The notes: generated by a model from the sequence alone, not told the origin. Counted from the stretch's first letter, positions 1 to 10,085 are shown. The stretch: 64,000 nt of DNA from Gammaproteobacteria bacterium (GCA_013178375.1 JABLXQ010000016.1:92896-156895), one strand, 5' to 3'. Numbers and translations: made by a program.

Positions 1-3000
1 TAGCCGCACTGTCAGCGATATCCAGCTGGCGATACCAAAGAGTGACACCCTGGCTTTCCAGTTTGCGCAGCACTTCAGCTGCTTCACCCAGTTCCTGTTC
101 TCCACGACGGCCAACCACCAGCAGGCGGCGCAAACCACGTTCGACACACCAGCCGCACAGATTCAAACCGATGCCACCAGCACCACCGGCGATCAGCACC
201 GCATCATCTGCACTGAAGCGCAATTCTGTTCCCGCCAGCGGCATGACAGCTTGCAGTCGTGGTTGCAGTAATATGCCATTTTCCACCTGCAACAGATCGC
301 GAGCGTCGCCCAGCAGTGCTTGCACAACCTGTGCGTGGCTGGCGGCCGTGTCATCTTTCAGTTCCAGATACCCGCCCCATGCCGCGCGTTTTTCCAGGCT
401 GGCGCCTTTGACGAAGCCCTGCAGCGGTGCCAATGCCAATTCTGCGTGCATTGCGGGAGTGACCAACCACACGCCCCGTTGTGCACGGGAATTTTCGCCC
501 GCGCAAAGCACTTCCCACTGTTCCAGCAGCAGGCGGCAGCGTTCAATATTTTTCAGTGTGCGGGAATAGGTGGTTGCATCCAGTGATGGCTGCGCGTCAG
601 TCTGCAGAATCAGGCCGCGCCAGTTTTTTTCCTGTAATGCGGTTTTCACCTGTGCCGCCCAGTCTGCAACGTTGGCATCAGCCAGCGTCAGACAACACAC
701 CTGCGCACCTGCATCGGCCAGATTTTCCTGCAGCCAGGACGACTCACGCGAATCTTCCCGCACCAGCAGCCAATCACCTGCTTCCACGCTTGTTGTTTCG
801 GTTGCCACTGCAGTCCAAGCCAGCTGATACAGCGGAGCAGAAACCGGCGTCGCGCTCAGCTGGCGCTTCGTGCTGCGTGTCCACAACGACTGACGGTTGA
901 AGGGATAGGTCAGTCGTTCGACCTGCTGCAGACGTCCGCCGCCCAGCGCTGCCTGCCACGCTGGATTCAGTCCTGCCTCGTAGGCCCTGCCCAGGCAATT
1001 CAACAGGGAATGAATCGGCTGGCGTGCCTGCGCGATCGCCGCAAACGCCTGAATACCTGCGTCAGGCACGATTTGCCCCAGCAATTGGGTCAGCGTGGAT
1101 TTCGGCCCGATCTCGATGAACAGATTGGCGCCCTGCTCCACCGCAAAACGAATGCTGTCGGTGAAGCGCACTGGCTCGACAATATGACGGGCCAGATAAG
1201 CAGGCGTCAGTTGCGCCGGATCGAGCAGCCCCGCGCTGACATTGGAAATCACCGGCAACGTGCCCTGCTGTACCGCCAGCGTTGGCAATTGTGCAATTAA
1301 CGCATCAGCTGCCGGTTGCATCAGCGGAGAATGAAACGCGTGGGACACATCCAATTGCACGCAGCGCACGCCAGCATCGGTCAGGCGATCCATCACCGCC
1401 AGCACGGCGGCGCGGTCACCGGACATAACCGTACTGTTGGGGCTGTTGTACGCAGCGATTGCCACTTTATCCGCCGTTGCGCCGGCGGTTTTCTGAATCG
1501 CATCCTGTACCTTTTCTGCTGGCGCCAGCACCGCCACCATCACACCCGGTGCCTCGCACTCCGCCATGCAGCGGGCCCGTAGCGCGATACAACGCAGCGC
1601 ATCTTCCAGCGACAGCACGCCCGCGATGCAGGCCGCCACATATTCACCCACGCTGTGGCCCAGGCATATATCCGGGCGGATGCCCCAGTCCATCAGCGTC
1701 TGCGCCAGGCAATATTCGAACGCGAACAAGGCCGGCTGCGTAAACTGAGTCTGATTCAGACGCGGGGAAAATTCGCCCCACCAGAGTTCATCCAGTGGCA
1801 AACCCAGAATCTGCTGGAACAACGGCGCCAGGCGATCCATATGCTGCCGGAATGCCGGAACCTGCGCCGCCAGTTCGCGGCCCATGCCCGGGTATTGCGC
1901 GCCCTGCCCGGTAAATACGAAGCAGATCCGGTCCACCCGCGCATGCACTGGCATTGCAGGCGCCTGCAACGCGATATCCAGCGCCAGCCGCAATTCTTCC
2001 GGATTGCCGCCCACCAACGCCTTGCGCAGCGGGAAATGGGTGCTGTGCAATGTGTGCGCGGTACACCAGTCAGCGAAACGCGCGCTGTCCACTTTCTCCA
2101 ATGCTGCTCGGCACTGCTGCAATTGCGCCCGCAGTGCATCGGCATCACGCGCCGACAGCGTGAATATATGCGCGTCGCGTTGCGGTGCCGACACAGGCTG
2201 CAGTTCAGCGTCAGGCGCCGGACCCACAATGACATGCACATTGGTGCCGCTCAGGCCAAACGCACTGATGCCAATCAGATCCGACTGGGGCTGCTGCGGC
2301 CAGGGCTGCGCACTGTTCACCACCTGCACATCCAGTTGATCCCAGCGAATCTGGCGATTGGGTTCATTGAAATGCAGGTTGGCGGGAATAAATCCATTCT
2401 GCTGTACCAGCAGTGTTTTCAGTAGCGACGCCATTCCCGCCGCCGCTTCCAGATGGCCGATATTGCTTTTCACTGAACCAAGCAACAACGGCGACAGCGC
2501 TGTTGCTCCACGCTTTTTGCGTTGCAGCGCATCACCCAGCGCATGCACTTCAATCGGATCGCCCAACCGAGTGCCGGTACCGTGGGTTTCGATATAGCCG
2601 ATACGGGAAGCGTCGAGATTGGCGCGCTTCAGCGCCTTGCGAATCAGCTGCACCTGCGCGCGACCATTAGGCGCCGTCAGGCCGTTGCTCTTGCCGTCAT
2701 GATTGATCGCACAACTCTTGATGACGCCCAGCACGCGGTCGCCATCTTCCAGCGCACGGGCCAGCGGCTTGACCAACACACAGCCCGCACCTTCGCTGCG
2801 TACGTAGCCGTCGGCGCTGTCGTCGAACACCTTGCAGCGGCCGGTGGGCGACAACGCCCGCAAACGGGAACAGGCAATGTGCAATTCAGGCGCCAGCATC
2901 AGATTGATGCCCGCCACCAGTGCCTGCTCGCAATCACCGCTGGCAATGCTCTGGCAGGCCAGGTGCAGCGCCGCCAGCGACGACGAACAGGCAGTGTCCA

Positions 3001-3595
3001 GCTGAATAACCGGCCCGTGGAAACCCCAGGTGTACGCCACGCGCCCCGCTGCTACACTGCGCGCCGTGCCCAGGCTGTTGTACGCATCGATCTGGCTGTA
3101 ATCGCCACTCTGCACTGTCATGCCGGCGTAATCATCGGTGCTCATGCCCAGGAACACTCCGGTGTGGGAGCCCTTCATCGCCAGCAGATCCTGACCGGCG
3201 TGATGAAAGGTTTCCCAACTCAACTCCAGCAACATCCGCTGCTGCGGGTCCATCTCGGCCGCTTCCCGCGGTGAAATGTCGAAGAACGCTGCATCGAATT
3301 GGGACACATCGCCGACGAATCCGCTTTCACGCGCATACGCCTTGCCTTGCGCATCCGGAGACGCATCGAAATAGTCGGCGTGATTCCAGCGTGAAACCGG
3401 CACCGGGCCGATGGGATCACGCCCACTGCACAGCAAATCCCAAAACGATTCCAGCGAATCGACACCACCGGGAAAACGGCAGGCGGCGCCCACCACGGCC
3501 ATTTCCAGGCCGCGGTTTGCTTTCATCGCGCTGAGTTCCTTGCGGGTATCCAGCAGTTCCACATATAGCTTTTTAAGCAGGGCTTCAGAGCTCAT
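1..3595 (-). CDS. Type I polyketide synthase, KS-AT-KR, C-terminus outside the window
   Basis: Open reading frame that runs off the left edge without a stop; about 1198 residues are visible. Order seen: a short N-terminal helix (docking-like), a ketosynthase with active Cys near residue 203 (DTACSSS), HGTGT and SNIGH histidine motifs, then an acyltransferase with GQGAQ, active Ser near residue 648 (GHSVGE) and HAFH, the signature usually linked to malonyl-CoA, then the start of a ketoreductase with the nucleotide-binding GGAGGIG near residue 1137. No dehydratase lies between AT and KR. The gene follows the FAAL-ACP gene by about 40 bases on the same strand, so the first ketosynthase probably extends an acyl chain loaded on that ACP. 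Start is uncertain: in-frame ATGs at 3595, 3604, 3613 and 3622; an AAGGA sits about 10 bases before the one at 3604. Product unknown. Confidence 0.9.
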   Translation of the reverse strand, partial: MSSEALLKKLYVELLDTRKELSAMKANRGLEMAVVGAACRFPGGVDSLESFWDLLCSGRDPIGPVPVSRWNHADYFDASPDAQGKAYARESGFVGDVSQFDAAFFDISPREAAEMDPQQRMLLELSWETFHHAGQDLLAMKGSHTGVFLGMSTDDYAGMTVQSGDYSQIDAYNSLGTARSVAAGRVAYTWGFHGPVIQLDTACSSSLAALHLACQSIASGDCEQALVAGINLMLAPELHIACSRLRALSPTGRCKVFDDSADGYVRSEGAGCVLVKPLARALEDGDRVLGVIKSCAINHDGKSNGLTAPNGRAQVQLIRKALKRANLDASRIGYIETHGTGTRLGDPIEVHALGDALQRKKRGATALSPLLLGSVKSNIGHLEAAAGMASLLKTLLVQQNGFIPANLHFNEPNRQIRWDQLDVQVVNSAQPWPQQPQSDLIGISAFGLSGTNVHVIVGPAPDAELQPVSAPQRDAHIFTLSARDADALRAQLQQCRAALEKVDSARFADWCTAHTLHSTHFPLRKALVGGNPEELRLALDIALQAPAMPVHARVDRICFVFTGQGAQYPGMGRELAAQVPAFRQHMDRLAPLFQQILGLPLDELWWGEFSPRLNQTQFTQPALFAFEYCLAQTLMDWGIRPDICLGHSVGEYVAACIAGVLSLEDALRCIALRARCMAECEAPGVMVAVLAPAEKVQDAIQKTAGATADKVAIAAYNSPNSTVMSGDRAAVLAVMDRLTDAGVRCVQLDVSHAFHSPLMQPAADALIAQLPTLAVQQGTLPVISNVSAGLLDPAQLTPAYLARHIVEPVRFTDSIRFAVEQGANLFIEIGPKSTLTQLLGQIVPDAGIQAFAAIAQARQPIHSLLNCLGRAYEAGLNPAWQAALGGGRLQQVERLTYPFNRQSLWTRSTKRQLSATPVSAPLYQLAWTAVATETTSVEAGDWLLVREDSRESSWLQENLADAGAQVCCLTLADANVADWAAQVKTALQEKNWRGLILQTDAQPSLDATTYSRTLKNIERCRLLLEQWEVLCAGENSRAQRGVWLVTPAMHAELALAPLQGFVKGASLEKRAAWGGYLELKDDTAASHAQVVQALLGDARDLLQVENGILLQPRLQAVMPLAGTELRFSADDAVLIAGGAGGIGLNLCGWCVERGLRRLLVVGRRGEQELGEAAEVLRKLESQGVTLWYRQLDIADSAA

Positions 3596-3638
3596 GTTTC
3601 CCATGACAGCCATGTCCTTCATTACCAATAGATGGGAT

Positions 3639-5996
3639 TCAGCGCATCAGATCAGCGGCGATGAGCGATTTGAGATCCTTGTCCTGCATCGCACCCACCC
3701 AGGCATGATCGGCAGACTCAGCCGGCTCATTTTGCGCACCCTGCTGCACCCGTTCATGCAGCGCGCGGGTGAATTCGCCCAGGTTCGGACAATCCCACAA
3801 CTGCGTGGCCGGCACATCGAAGCCAATCCAGTCGGACACGGCGGCACAAAACTCCAATGCCTGCGCCGAATCGAGGCCATAATCGGAAAATGCCGTGTGA
3901 TCATTCACCACCAGCGTGGACAAGCCCAGTTGCGACGTCAGATAACGGGTGAGCCAGAGCCGGATGGCGGCGCGGCTGGGACCGGTCGGCGTGCCCGCCG
4001 CCACCAGTGTTGCAATGGGCCGCACGGGCTCGGATTTCGCAACAGTGAACTGCGCTGCCGCGACAGGTGTTGATTCCAGCTGATGCGGCGACATCAGCAA
4101 ATCCAGTTGCCGCATGCTTTCCGACATATGCGATGCAAACGCGGCCAGCAATTCCCGTTGTTTGCCCAGATGTGTCACCAGACTGCGCAGCAGAATATCG
4201 GACGAACCCGCTTCAGGCACAACAGCAGCTGCAGGGGCCGCACTCGCCTGCGGCGCGTCCCACTGGCACAGCGCGCTCAGCTTGCCGGCTGTGAAGGCAG
4301 CACTGCAGGAGCGGCGCTGGATTTTTCCACTGGACGTTTTGAACAGCGTATTCGGCGCATACAATGCAATCCGCGCCACGCTGGCGCTCTGCTGCTCGAA
4401 CACTTTCGCCCGCACCGCCGCCATGATGGCGGGAAAATCTGCTTCGCCGCCCTTGCTGGGATCAATCTCGCACAACACGATCAGCTGCTCGGTGCCATTG
4501 TGCTCCACGCTGAATGCCGCGCTGCAACCGGGACGCAGTGCCGCATGTCCTGCTTCCGCGCTGCGCTCGATATCCTGCGGATAAAAATTCTTGCCGTTGA
4601 TGATGATCAGATCCTTGCAGCGGGAAGAAATGTAAAGGTAGCCATCCAGCAGGAAACCCAGATCGCCAGTGCGTAAAAATGGACCCTCTCCGGTGCTGGT
4701 GAACGCCTGAAAATCTTTGGCGGATGCCTCCGGATTATTCCAGTAACCCTGCCCCACACTGCCGCCCTGCACCCAGATCTCGCCGACCTGATCGGGCGCG
4801 CAAGGAACCAGCGTGTCCGGGTCCACAATGCACAGTTGATGGTTACCCAGTGCCTTGCCACTGGCCACCATCCGCTTGGACCCGGCAGCATTCACCCGCG
4901 ATACACGTCGATCGCGCAGATGATCATCATCCAGCTGTGCCACCGTTGGAACCTCCTCGCGCGTGGCGCCGGTGATCATCAGTGTGCATTCAGCCAAACC
5001 ATAACAGGGGTACATGCTTTCCCGACGGAAGCCGCAGCTTGCGAACTTTTCTGCAAACCGGGTCAGCGTCTCCTCCCGCACCGGTTCCGCTCCATTGAAT
5101 GCGGTATGCCAGCAGGACAAATCCAGAGCAGCGACCCGTTCTGGTGCCGCTGCGGCTTTCTTGACGCACAACTCATACGCAAAATTCGGCCCGCCGGCGA
5201 TGGTGCCGCGATAACGATGGATGCTTTCCAGCCAGCGCAGCGGATCGCGCAAAAAACTTTCCGGCGACATCAGACACAGGGTTGCACCCATATACAGCGA
5301 CTGCAGCATCTGACCGATCAGACCCATGTCATGGAACAGCGGCAGCCAGGACACCATCACACTGTCCGGCTTGCTGCGAATTCCACTCTCGATAGTGGCT
5401 TCGTTGTGCATCAGATTGCCGTGCGACACCATCACGCCCTTCGGGTTGCCGGTAGAGCCGGAGGTGTACTGCAGAAACGCCAGCATGTCCGGCGTCACAT
5501 CCACATGCACTGTTTGTGACTCCAGGGACACAGCGCCCACATCGATAATCTTCACACCCGCCTGGTGCACCTGCGCCAGCACTCCGGCACCCTGCAGCTT
5601 TTCCAGTGTCGCCCCATCGGTGATCAACAGTGACGGCATGGCGTCACGCAGAATATTGCCCAGACGTTCCCATTCGCGCCGCTGCACCGGCACAGCGGTT
5701 GGCGTTGCAACAGCGCCTGCATAAAAGCAACCAACGAACCAGCTGACAAATTCAACGCCCGCCGGCAGCAGGATCAGCGCCCGATCACCAATGCCGCAAT
5801 GGCACTGAATATGTGCAGCGGCAGAGGACACCTGCACCATTAACTCGCGATAACTCAGCTCGCGATCGTTATTGTTGAATGAAAGAAAACGCAACGCGAT
5901 TTTTTCCGGTGTCATCGCCGCAAGCGCGGACAGATGCGGAGGAAAGGAAGCGTACTGCGATTGAATGATGCTGGAGGAATTACTGGATGTGCTCAT
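3639..5996 (-). CDS. Fatty acyl-AMP ligase fused to an acyl carrier protein
   Basis: 785-residue protein. Residues 1 to about 590 are an ANL-superfamily adenylating enzyme: ATP loop YTSGSTGNPKG at about 177-187, SWLPLFHDMGLIG, a GLAE motif, RTGDLG and the C-terminal SGKIQRR. The lineup is that of fatty acyl-AMP ligases (FAALs), which activate a fatty acid as acyl-AMP and pass it to an ACP instead of CoA. The C-terminus carries such an ACP with the phosphopantetheine site GLDSAQ (Ser about 710). It is the first gene of an operon with the downstream PKS, so it should load the starter fatty acid for polyketide extension. No start ambiguity is evident. Confidence 0.93.
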   Translation of the reverse strand: MSTSSNSSSIIQSQYASFPPHLSALAAMTPEKIALRFLSFNNNDRELSYRELMVQVSSAAAHIQCHCGIGDRALILLPAGVEFVSWFVGCFYAGAVATPTAVPVQRREWERLGNILRDAMPSLLITDGATLEKLQGAGVLAQVHQAGVKIIDVGAVSLESQTVHVDVTPDMLAFLQYTSGSTGNPKGVMVSHGNLMHNEATIESGIRSKPDSVMVSWLPLFHDMGLIGQMLQSLYMGATLCLMSPESFLRDPLRWLESIHRYRGTIAGGPNFAYELCVKKAAAAPERVAALDLSCWHTAFNGAEPVREETLTRFAEKFASCGFRRESMYPCYGLAECTLMITGATREEVPTVAQLDDDHLRDRRVSRVNAAGSKRMVASGKALGNHQLCIVDPDTLVPCAPDQVGEIWVQGGSVGQGYWNNPEASAKDFQAFTSTGEGPFLRTGDLGFLLDGYLYISSRCKDLIIINGKNFYPQDIERSAEAGHAALRPGCSAAFSVEHNGTEQLIVLCEIDPSKGGEADFPAIMAAVRAKVFEQQSASVARIALYAPNTLFKTSSGKIQRRSCSAAFTAGKLSALCQWDAPQASAAPAAAVVPEAGSSDILLRSLVTHLGKQRELLAAFASHMSESMRQLDLLMSPHQLESTPVAAAQFTVAKSEPVRPIATLVAAGTPTGPSRAAIRLWLTRYLTSQLGLSTLVVNDHTAFSDYGLDSAQALEFCAAVSDWIGFDVPATQLWDCPNLGEFTRALHERVQQGAQNEPAESADHAWVGAMQDKDLKSLIAADLMR

Positions 5997-6416
5997 GGTC
6001 TACTCCCTTGTCGCTGGTCTCGATCGATCCGTTGTGATCAGGTTCGATGCGAATTCTATAGACCGCTGACAGGAAGCAACAACGCGCTAAAGTCCTATTG
6101 ACAACCACTTTTACGTCGAAATTTTTTTACCAAAAAAAGCCAATCTCAAACCGTCACCTTTGCGGATTCCTGTGCGCAAACTTGTCCTGCCTGATTAGAG
6201 TTGAGCGTCAAAAAAATCCAGGCATATCTGTCTTTTTTCCATATATATAGTCAATGCTGCAGCACCGACGCATGACTGATTGGATTTTGCGCTAAACTTG
6301 TGAAATCCTGTCCGCGCCTATCACAGAAACCAAAACAATCGCTCGTGAAAATGGTTCGATTTTGAATCGGCAACAGTTACTTGCAGCGGGCAACTTCAGC
6401 ACATGGGGAAAAATAA
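5997..6416. other. 420-base divergent intergenic region
   Basis: Separates the leftward FAAL-PKS operon from the rightward membrane protein gene. It is clearly AT-richer than its flanks, with long A and T runs near 6118-6140 and 6210-6250, as expected for a regulatory region of an accessory operon. I see no coding sequence and no clear operator palindrome. Confidence 0.5.
6055..6082 (-). promoter_or_regulatory. Possible sigma-70 promoter for the FAAL-PKS operon
   Basis: On the minus strand TTGTTG (6077-6082) is followed after 16 bases by TATAGA (6055-6060), about 60 bases before the FAAL start. This is a visual match only. Confidence 0.3.
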
Positions 6417-7256
6417 ATGAACGGGATCATGGATTACTGGGCACTGCTCAACACAGTGGTGATCATGTTTGCACTGGGATTGTCTGGACCACTTCAGCCT
6501 GGTGCAAAATCTTTTGCAGGTTCACGCTGGATTCTGCTGCGATCCACGCTGGGCTACAACCTGCTGATTCCGGCACTGGCGCTCGTCGCAATCAAAACCA
6601 CTGATTTGTTTGCACACGAAACACTGTCAGCGATGACACTGTGCATTGCCGCAGCCGGCGGTACGTCGGCCGGCGCGTTTGTGATGCAGGTTAAAGGCTC
6701 GCCAGCGCTCGCGGCCAAGCTGATCGTCGTGCTGCTGGGCGTCAGCCTGCTGGCCGTTACGGTTTTTTCCCAACTGGGCTGGATCGAACTGGGCGCGCTG
6801 TCGTTGGGCGGGCTTGCCCTCTACCTGCTGACCATCACGCTGGCGCCGTTATTCATTGGTCGCGGGTTCCAGCATTTATATCCCGCCATTGCAAAACGCT
6901 GGCAACCGTTGTTCGATCGGCTGGGCAGTTTACTGGTGATATTGCTGGTGATTGCGCTGGCAGTGCGTTATGGGCGCGAGATATTGAGTGGTCCGGCAGA
7001 ACCGATGATTGCCGCCGCCCTGCTGGTGCTGCTGTTTGTGCTGCCGCCGTTACTGGAACCGGAAGTCGGCTGGCGTCGCACGCTGGTACTGGTCACCCTG
7101 ATCCGCAACCTCACGCTGGTGCTGTCGATTCTGGCGGTGCTGCCGCAATCGGCGGCGCTGTTGTCAACCGTGCTGGCGTTTGGTCTGTTCATGTATCTGA
7201 TGACAGCAATGCTGGTGTGGTACTGGCGTTCCCGCCCGCTACCTGAAGTACAATGA
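6417..7256 (+). CDS. BASS/BART-superfamily membrane transporter-like protein
   Basis: 279-residue very hydrophobic protein with about eight or nine predicted membrane helices. The AAGGTSAGAF stretch after the third helix recalls the glycine-rich crossover of bile acid:sodium symporter (BASS) proteins, and the overall pattern fits that superfamily, which also contains the arsenite carrier Acr3. It is shorter than Acr3 and I cannot see Acr3-specific residues. The next gene, 52 bases downstream, is an arsenate reductase, so a role in arsenic or another anion is possible but unproven. Start ATG at 6417; an alternative ATG lies four codons later. Confidence 0.65.
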   Translation: MNGIMDYWALLNTVVIMFALGLSGPLQPGAKSFAGSRWILLRSTLGYNLLIPALALVAIKTTDLFAHETLSAMTLCIAAAGGTSAGAFVMQVKGSPALAAKLIVVLLGVSLLAVTVFSQLGWIELGALSLGGLALYLLTITLAPLFIGRGFQHLYPAIAKRWQPLFDRLGSLLVILLVIALAVRYGREILSGPAEPMIAAALLVLLFVLPPLLEPEVGWRRTLVLVTLIRNLTLVLSILAVLPQSAALLSTVLAFGLFMYLMTAMLVWYWRSRPLPEVQ

Positions 7257-7308
7257 GGCGTTATCCATTGACCATACCCCATCCAATTGACATCGCGTGA
7301 AATCCAGC

Positions 7309-7788
7309 ATGAACATACTGTTCCTGTGCACCGGCAATTCCTGCCGTTCGATTCTGGCCGAGGCCACCTTCAATCATCTGGCCCCATCCGGCTGGCGGGC
7401 CATGAGCGCCGGCAGTCACCCCGCTGGCCAGATACATCCGCGCGCAATCGCACTGCTGCAGCGCGAAGGAATTGCCACTGCGGGTTATGCCAGCAAGTCC
7501 TGGCACCAGCTACCCTGTCCGCCGGACATCGTGATCAGTGTCTGCGGTAATGCTGCCGACGAAATCTGCGCGACACACCTGGCGTCGGTTCCCCGGGTTC
7601 ACTGGGGTGTGGACGATCCTGCTCATGTTGCAGGCCACGAAGAAACTGTGAACGCCGCTTTCGAAACGGCCTATGGCGCCCTGCGCGGCTGCATCGAAGC
7701 GCTGATGGCATTGCCCCTCGAATCACTGCAACAGCAGCCATTGCGTCTGAAAAGCGAACTGGATCGAATCGGCGAGGCAATGCTTTGA
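7309..7788 (+). CDS. arsC: Arsenate reductase, low-molecular-weight phosphatase type
   Basis: 159 residues from the ATG at 7309 (a GTG four codons upstream is possible). The N-terminus has the phosphatase loop CTGNSCRS with Cys7, Cys12 and Arg13, and a second cysteine pair Cys79/Cys87 (CGNAADEIC) used in the thioredoxin-coupled disulfide relay; the general acid lies in VDDPA. Family knowledge: reduces arsenate to arsenite in the cytoplasm. There is no arsR regulator or arsB in view; the only candidate exporter is the preceding BASS-like protein. Confidence 0.88.
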   Translation: MNILFLCTGNSCRSILAEATFNHLAPSGWRAMSAGSHPAGQIHPRAIALLQREGIATAGYASKSWHQLPCPPDIVISVCGNAADEICATHLASVPRVHWGVDDPAHVAGHEETVNAAFETAYGALRGCIEALMALPLESLQQQPLRLKSELDRIGEAML

Positions 7789-7900
7789 TAAGACTTTGCC
7801 TGGATAAGACGATGCCCGAATAAAAAGGCATGAACGGGAAAGGAAAGAAGGAAGTTTCAACCGGGTACACCGCCGATGCGGGCACCCGGAGCTTGCAGGC

Positions 7901-8905
7901 TCAGCCCAGCTTCACCACATAACGGCCACAATGAGTGCCCTGCAACACATCCGCCAGCGCGGCGGGCAGTTCATCCAGACTGATCAGCTTCACGGTGCGT
8001 TGTTTGAAATCGGCGAAATCGTCGAACGTCCACTTGTCGCCGAGCATGTTCCAGATGTCCTGCTTCACATCCAGGGGTAACTCCACCGAATCCACACCGA
8101 GCAAATTTACGCCGCGCAGAATGAACGGAAACACACTGGTGGTGAACTCATGGCCTGCCACCATGCCGCAGCAGGCAACGCTGCCACCGTAACGGATCGA
8201 TTTCAGGATGTTGCCCAGCACGTCGCCGCCCACGGTATCCACCGCAGCAGCCCACACAGGCCTGTTCATGGGGCGATTGGCATTTTCCAGCAACGTCGCG
8301 CGGGAAATCACACTGTCCGCCCCGACGGCTTTCAATAATTCCTCCTGCCCGGATTTGCCGGTGGCGGCCACCACTTCAAAACCCTGGTTGTGCAGCAGCC
8401 ACACCGCCACAATGCCCACACCACCGGTTGCGCCGGTCACCAGCACAGGGCCCTGATCCGGTGAAATACCCACCTGCAGCAGCGTGTCCACGCACATCGC
8501 GGCAGTGAAACCGGCGGTGCCAAACACCATGGCATTTTCCAGGCTCAGGCGGGCGGGTTTGCGAATCACCCAGCTGGCCGGCACACGCACGTACTGACTG
8601 AAACCACCGCTGGTATTCATGCCCAGGTCATAGCCCATCACCAGCACCTCTTCGCCCACGCGGATCGAAGGTTCACTGGAACTTTCCACCACGCCGGCCG
8701 CATCGATGCCCGGCGTATGCGGGTATTGCCGGGTGACGGCCTTGTTGCCGGACGCCGACAGCGCATCCTTGTAATTCACCGAGGAATGGCTCACCCGGAT
8801 CAGCACATCGCCAGCCGGCAGATCGTCGATGCTACGTTCGACGATTGCCTGCTCAACTCCATTTGCAGTTTCACTGACCCGCAGCGCCCTGAATGTGCCG
8901 TTCAT
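7901..8905 (-). CDS. acuI: Acrylyl-CoA reductase-like quinone oxidoreductase (YhdH/AcuI)
   Basis: 334-residue medium-chain dehydrogenase/reductase. Typical YhdH/AcuI features: N-terminal SSVNYKDALSASGN, TPGIDAAG, the Rossmann loop VTGATGGVGIVA near the middle, and the family length. It lacks the zinc-binding cysteines of alcohol dehydrogenases. Family role: NADPH-dependent reduction of acrylyl-CoA or small enones. GAGGGA lies six bases before the ATG. Converges with arsC; the 112-base gap has only short hairpins. Assignment to AcuI over a general YhdH is a family-level call. Confidence 0.85.
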   Translation of the reverse strand: MNGTFRALRVSETANGVEQAIVERSIDDLPAGDVLIRVSHSSVNYKDALSASGNKAVTRQYPHTPGIDAAGVVESSSEPSIRVGEEVLVMGYDLGMNTSGGFSQYVRVPASWVIRKPARLSLENAMVFGTAGFTAAMCVDTLLQVGISPDQGPVLVTGATGGVGIVAVWLLHNQGFEVVAATGKSGQEELLKAVGADSVISRATLLENANRPMNRPVWAAAVDTVGGDVLGNILKSIRYGGSVACCGMVAGHEFTTSVFPFILRGVNLLGVDSVELPLDVKQDIWNMLGDKWTFDDFADFKQRTVKLISLDELPAALADVLQGTHCGRYVVKLG

Positions 8906-8943
8906 GTCGTTCCCTCAAAGTATTGAATCGTTGATCGCTGGAT

Positions 8944-9996
8944 TCAGAGCAATTGCTTGCCACGCCCGGACAGCGCTTCCATCACGCGCAACACACTTTT
9001 GCTCAACACGCCTTCCGCAGCCAGGCCAAGCCGATCCGCCAGAGGACGCTTGACCTCGTAGCAGACTTCAAAAATATCCGCGTTGGCGCTGGCGTCGTAC
9101 AGGTAATCGTCGCTGGTCTGCAGCACATCGATCAGGCCGTTTTCCAGACATTGATTGCCGTACCAATGCTCGCCGGTGGCAATCCGGCTCATGTCGAGCT
9201 TGGGACGGTTGCGGCTCACCATCGCCTTGAACAGGCCATGGGTGTCTTCGATTTCCTCGATGAATTTCTGTTTGCCCGCCTCGGTATTCTCGCCCAGCAT
9301 GGTGACCGTGCGCTTGAACTGGCCGGCGGTATAGATGTCGTAATCCACATCGAATTTTTTCAGGGCGCGGTTGAAGTTGGGCAGCTCTGCCACCACGCCG
9401 ATGGAACCCAGAATGGCGAAGGGTGCGGCGATGATCTTGTCTGCCACGCAGGCCATCATGTAACCGCCGCTGGCGGCCACCATGTCCACGCACACCGTCA
9501 GCGGCACGCCTTTCTGCTTCACCCGCTCCAGTTGCGACGACGCCAGGCCATAGGCATGCACCTGTCCGCCGGGGCTTTCCAGCCGCAGCACCACTTCATC
9601 TTCCCTGCGTGCCAGAGTCAGAATGGCGGTGATTTCATTAGCCAGGTTTTCCACGCCGCTGGCCTTCATGTCGCCATCGAAATCCAGTACGAAAATGCGC
9701 TTGCGGTCCGGCTGCTCCGGATGCTTCTTGCGCTCCTTCTCCTTTTGCTTTTCTTCCTTCTTGAGGCGCTTTTCCTCCGCCTTCATTTCGTCCTTGGTGA
9801 AAATGTTGTGCTGCAGCGCCAGTTTCAGGTCTTCAAAGAAATCATTGAGGGGAGTGACCCGGATGTCGCCCTTGTGGCTGTGATGGGCCCGGCTCTGGGC
9901 GGCGGCGGCGATAGCGGTAATGATCAGCAGGATGGCAACGACGACAGTAACGGCCTTGGCGAGAAACAGGCCATATTCAGTGAAAAACTCGACCAC
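8944..9996 (-). CDS. sohB: SohB inner-membrane S49 peptidase
   Basis: 350 residues. One N-terminal membrane helix, a charged Lys/Glu-rich linker (about residues 60-95), then the S49 protease fold. The region SGGYMMACVADKI carries the nucleophilic serine, followed by GSIGV and the conserved YTAGQFKRT. Same length and layout as SohB of Escherichia and Pseudomonas, a periplasm-facing signal-peptide-peptidase-like enzyme. Start is GTG at 9996 with GAGG seven bases upstream. Lies 38 bases from the acuI-like gene, both leftward. Confidence 0.92.
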   Translation of the reverse strand: MVEFFTEYGLFLAKAVTVVVAILLIITAIAAAAQSRAHHSHKGDIRVTPLNDFFEDLKLALQHNIFTKDEMKAEEKRLKKEEKQKEKERKKHPEQPDRKRIFVLDFDGDMKASGVENLANEITAILTLARREDEVVLRLESPGGQVHAYGLASSQLERVKQKGVPLTVCVDMVAASGGYMMACVADKIIAAPFAILGSIGVVAELPNFNRALKKFDVDYDIYTAGQFKRTVTMLGENTEAGKQKFIEEIEDTHGLFKAMVSRNRPKLDMSRIATGEHWYGNQCLENGLIDVLQTSDDYLYDASANADIFEVCYEVKRPLADRLGLAAEGVLSKSVLRVMEALSGRGKQLL

Positions 9997-10085
9997 TCTA
10001 AAACCTCATTGGGGATGTGTGCAAGGCAGGGCTTGGCCCCACGGACGGGCCTAAAGATACCGCAAAGGTGGGTTGAATCCCACTG

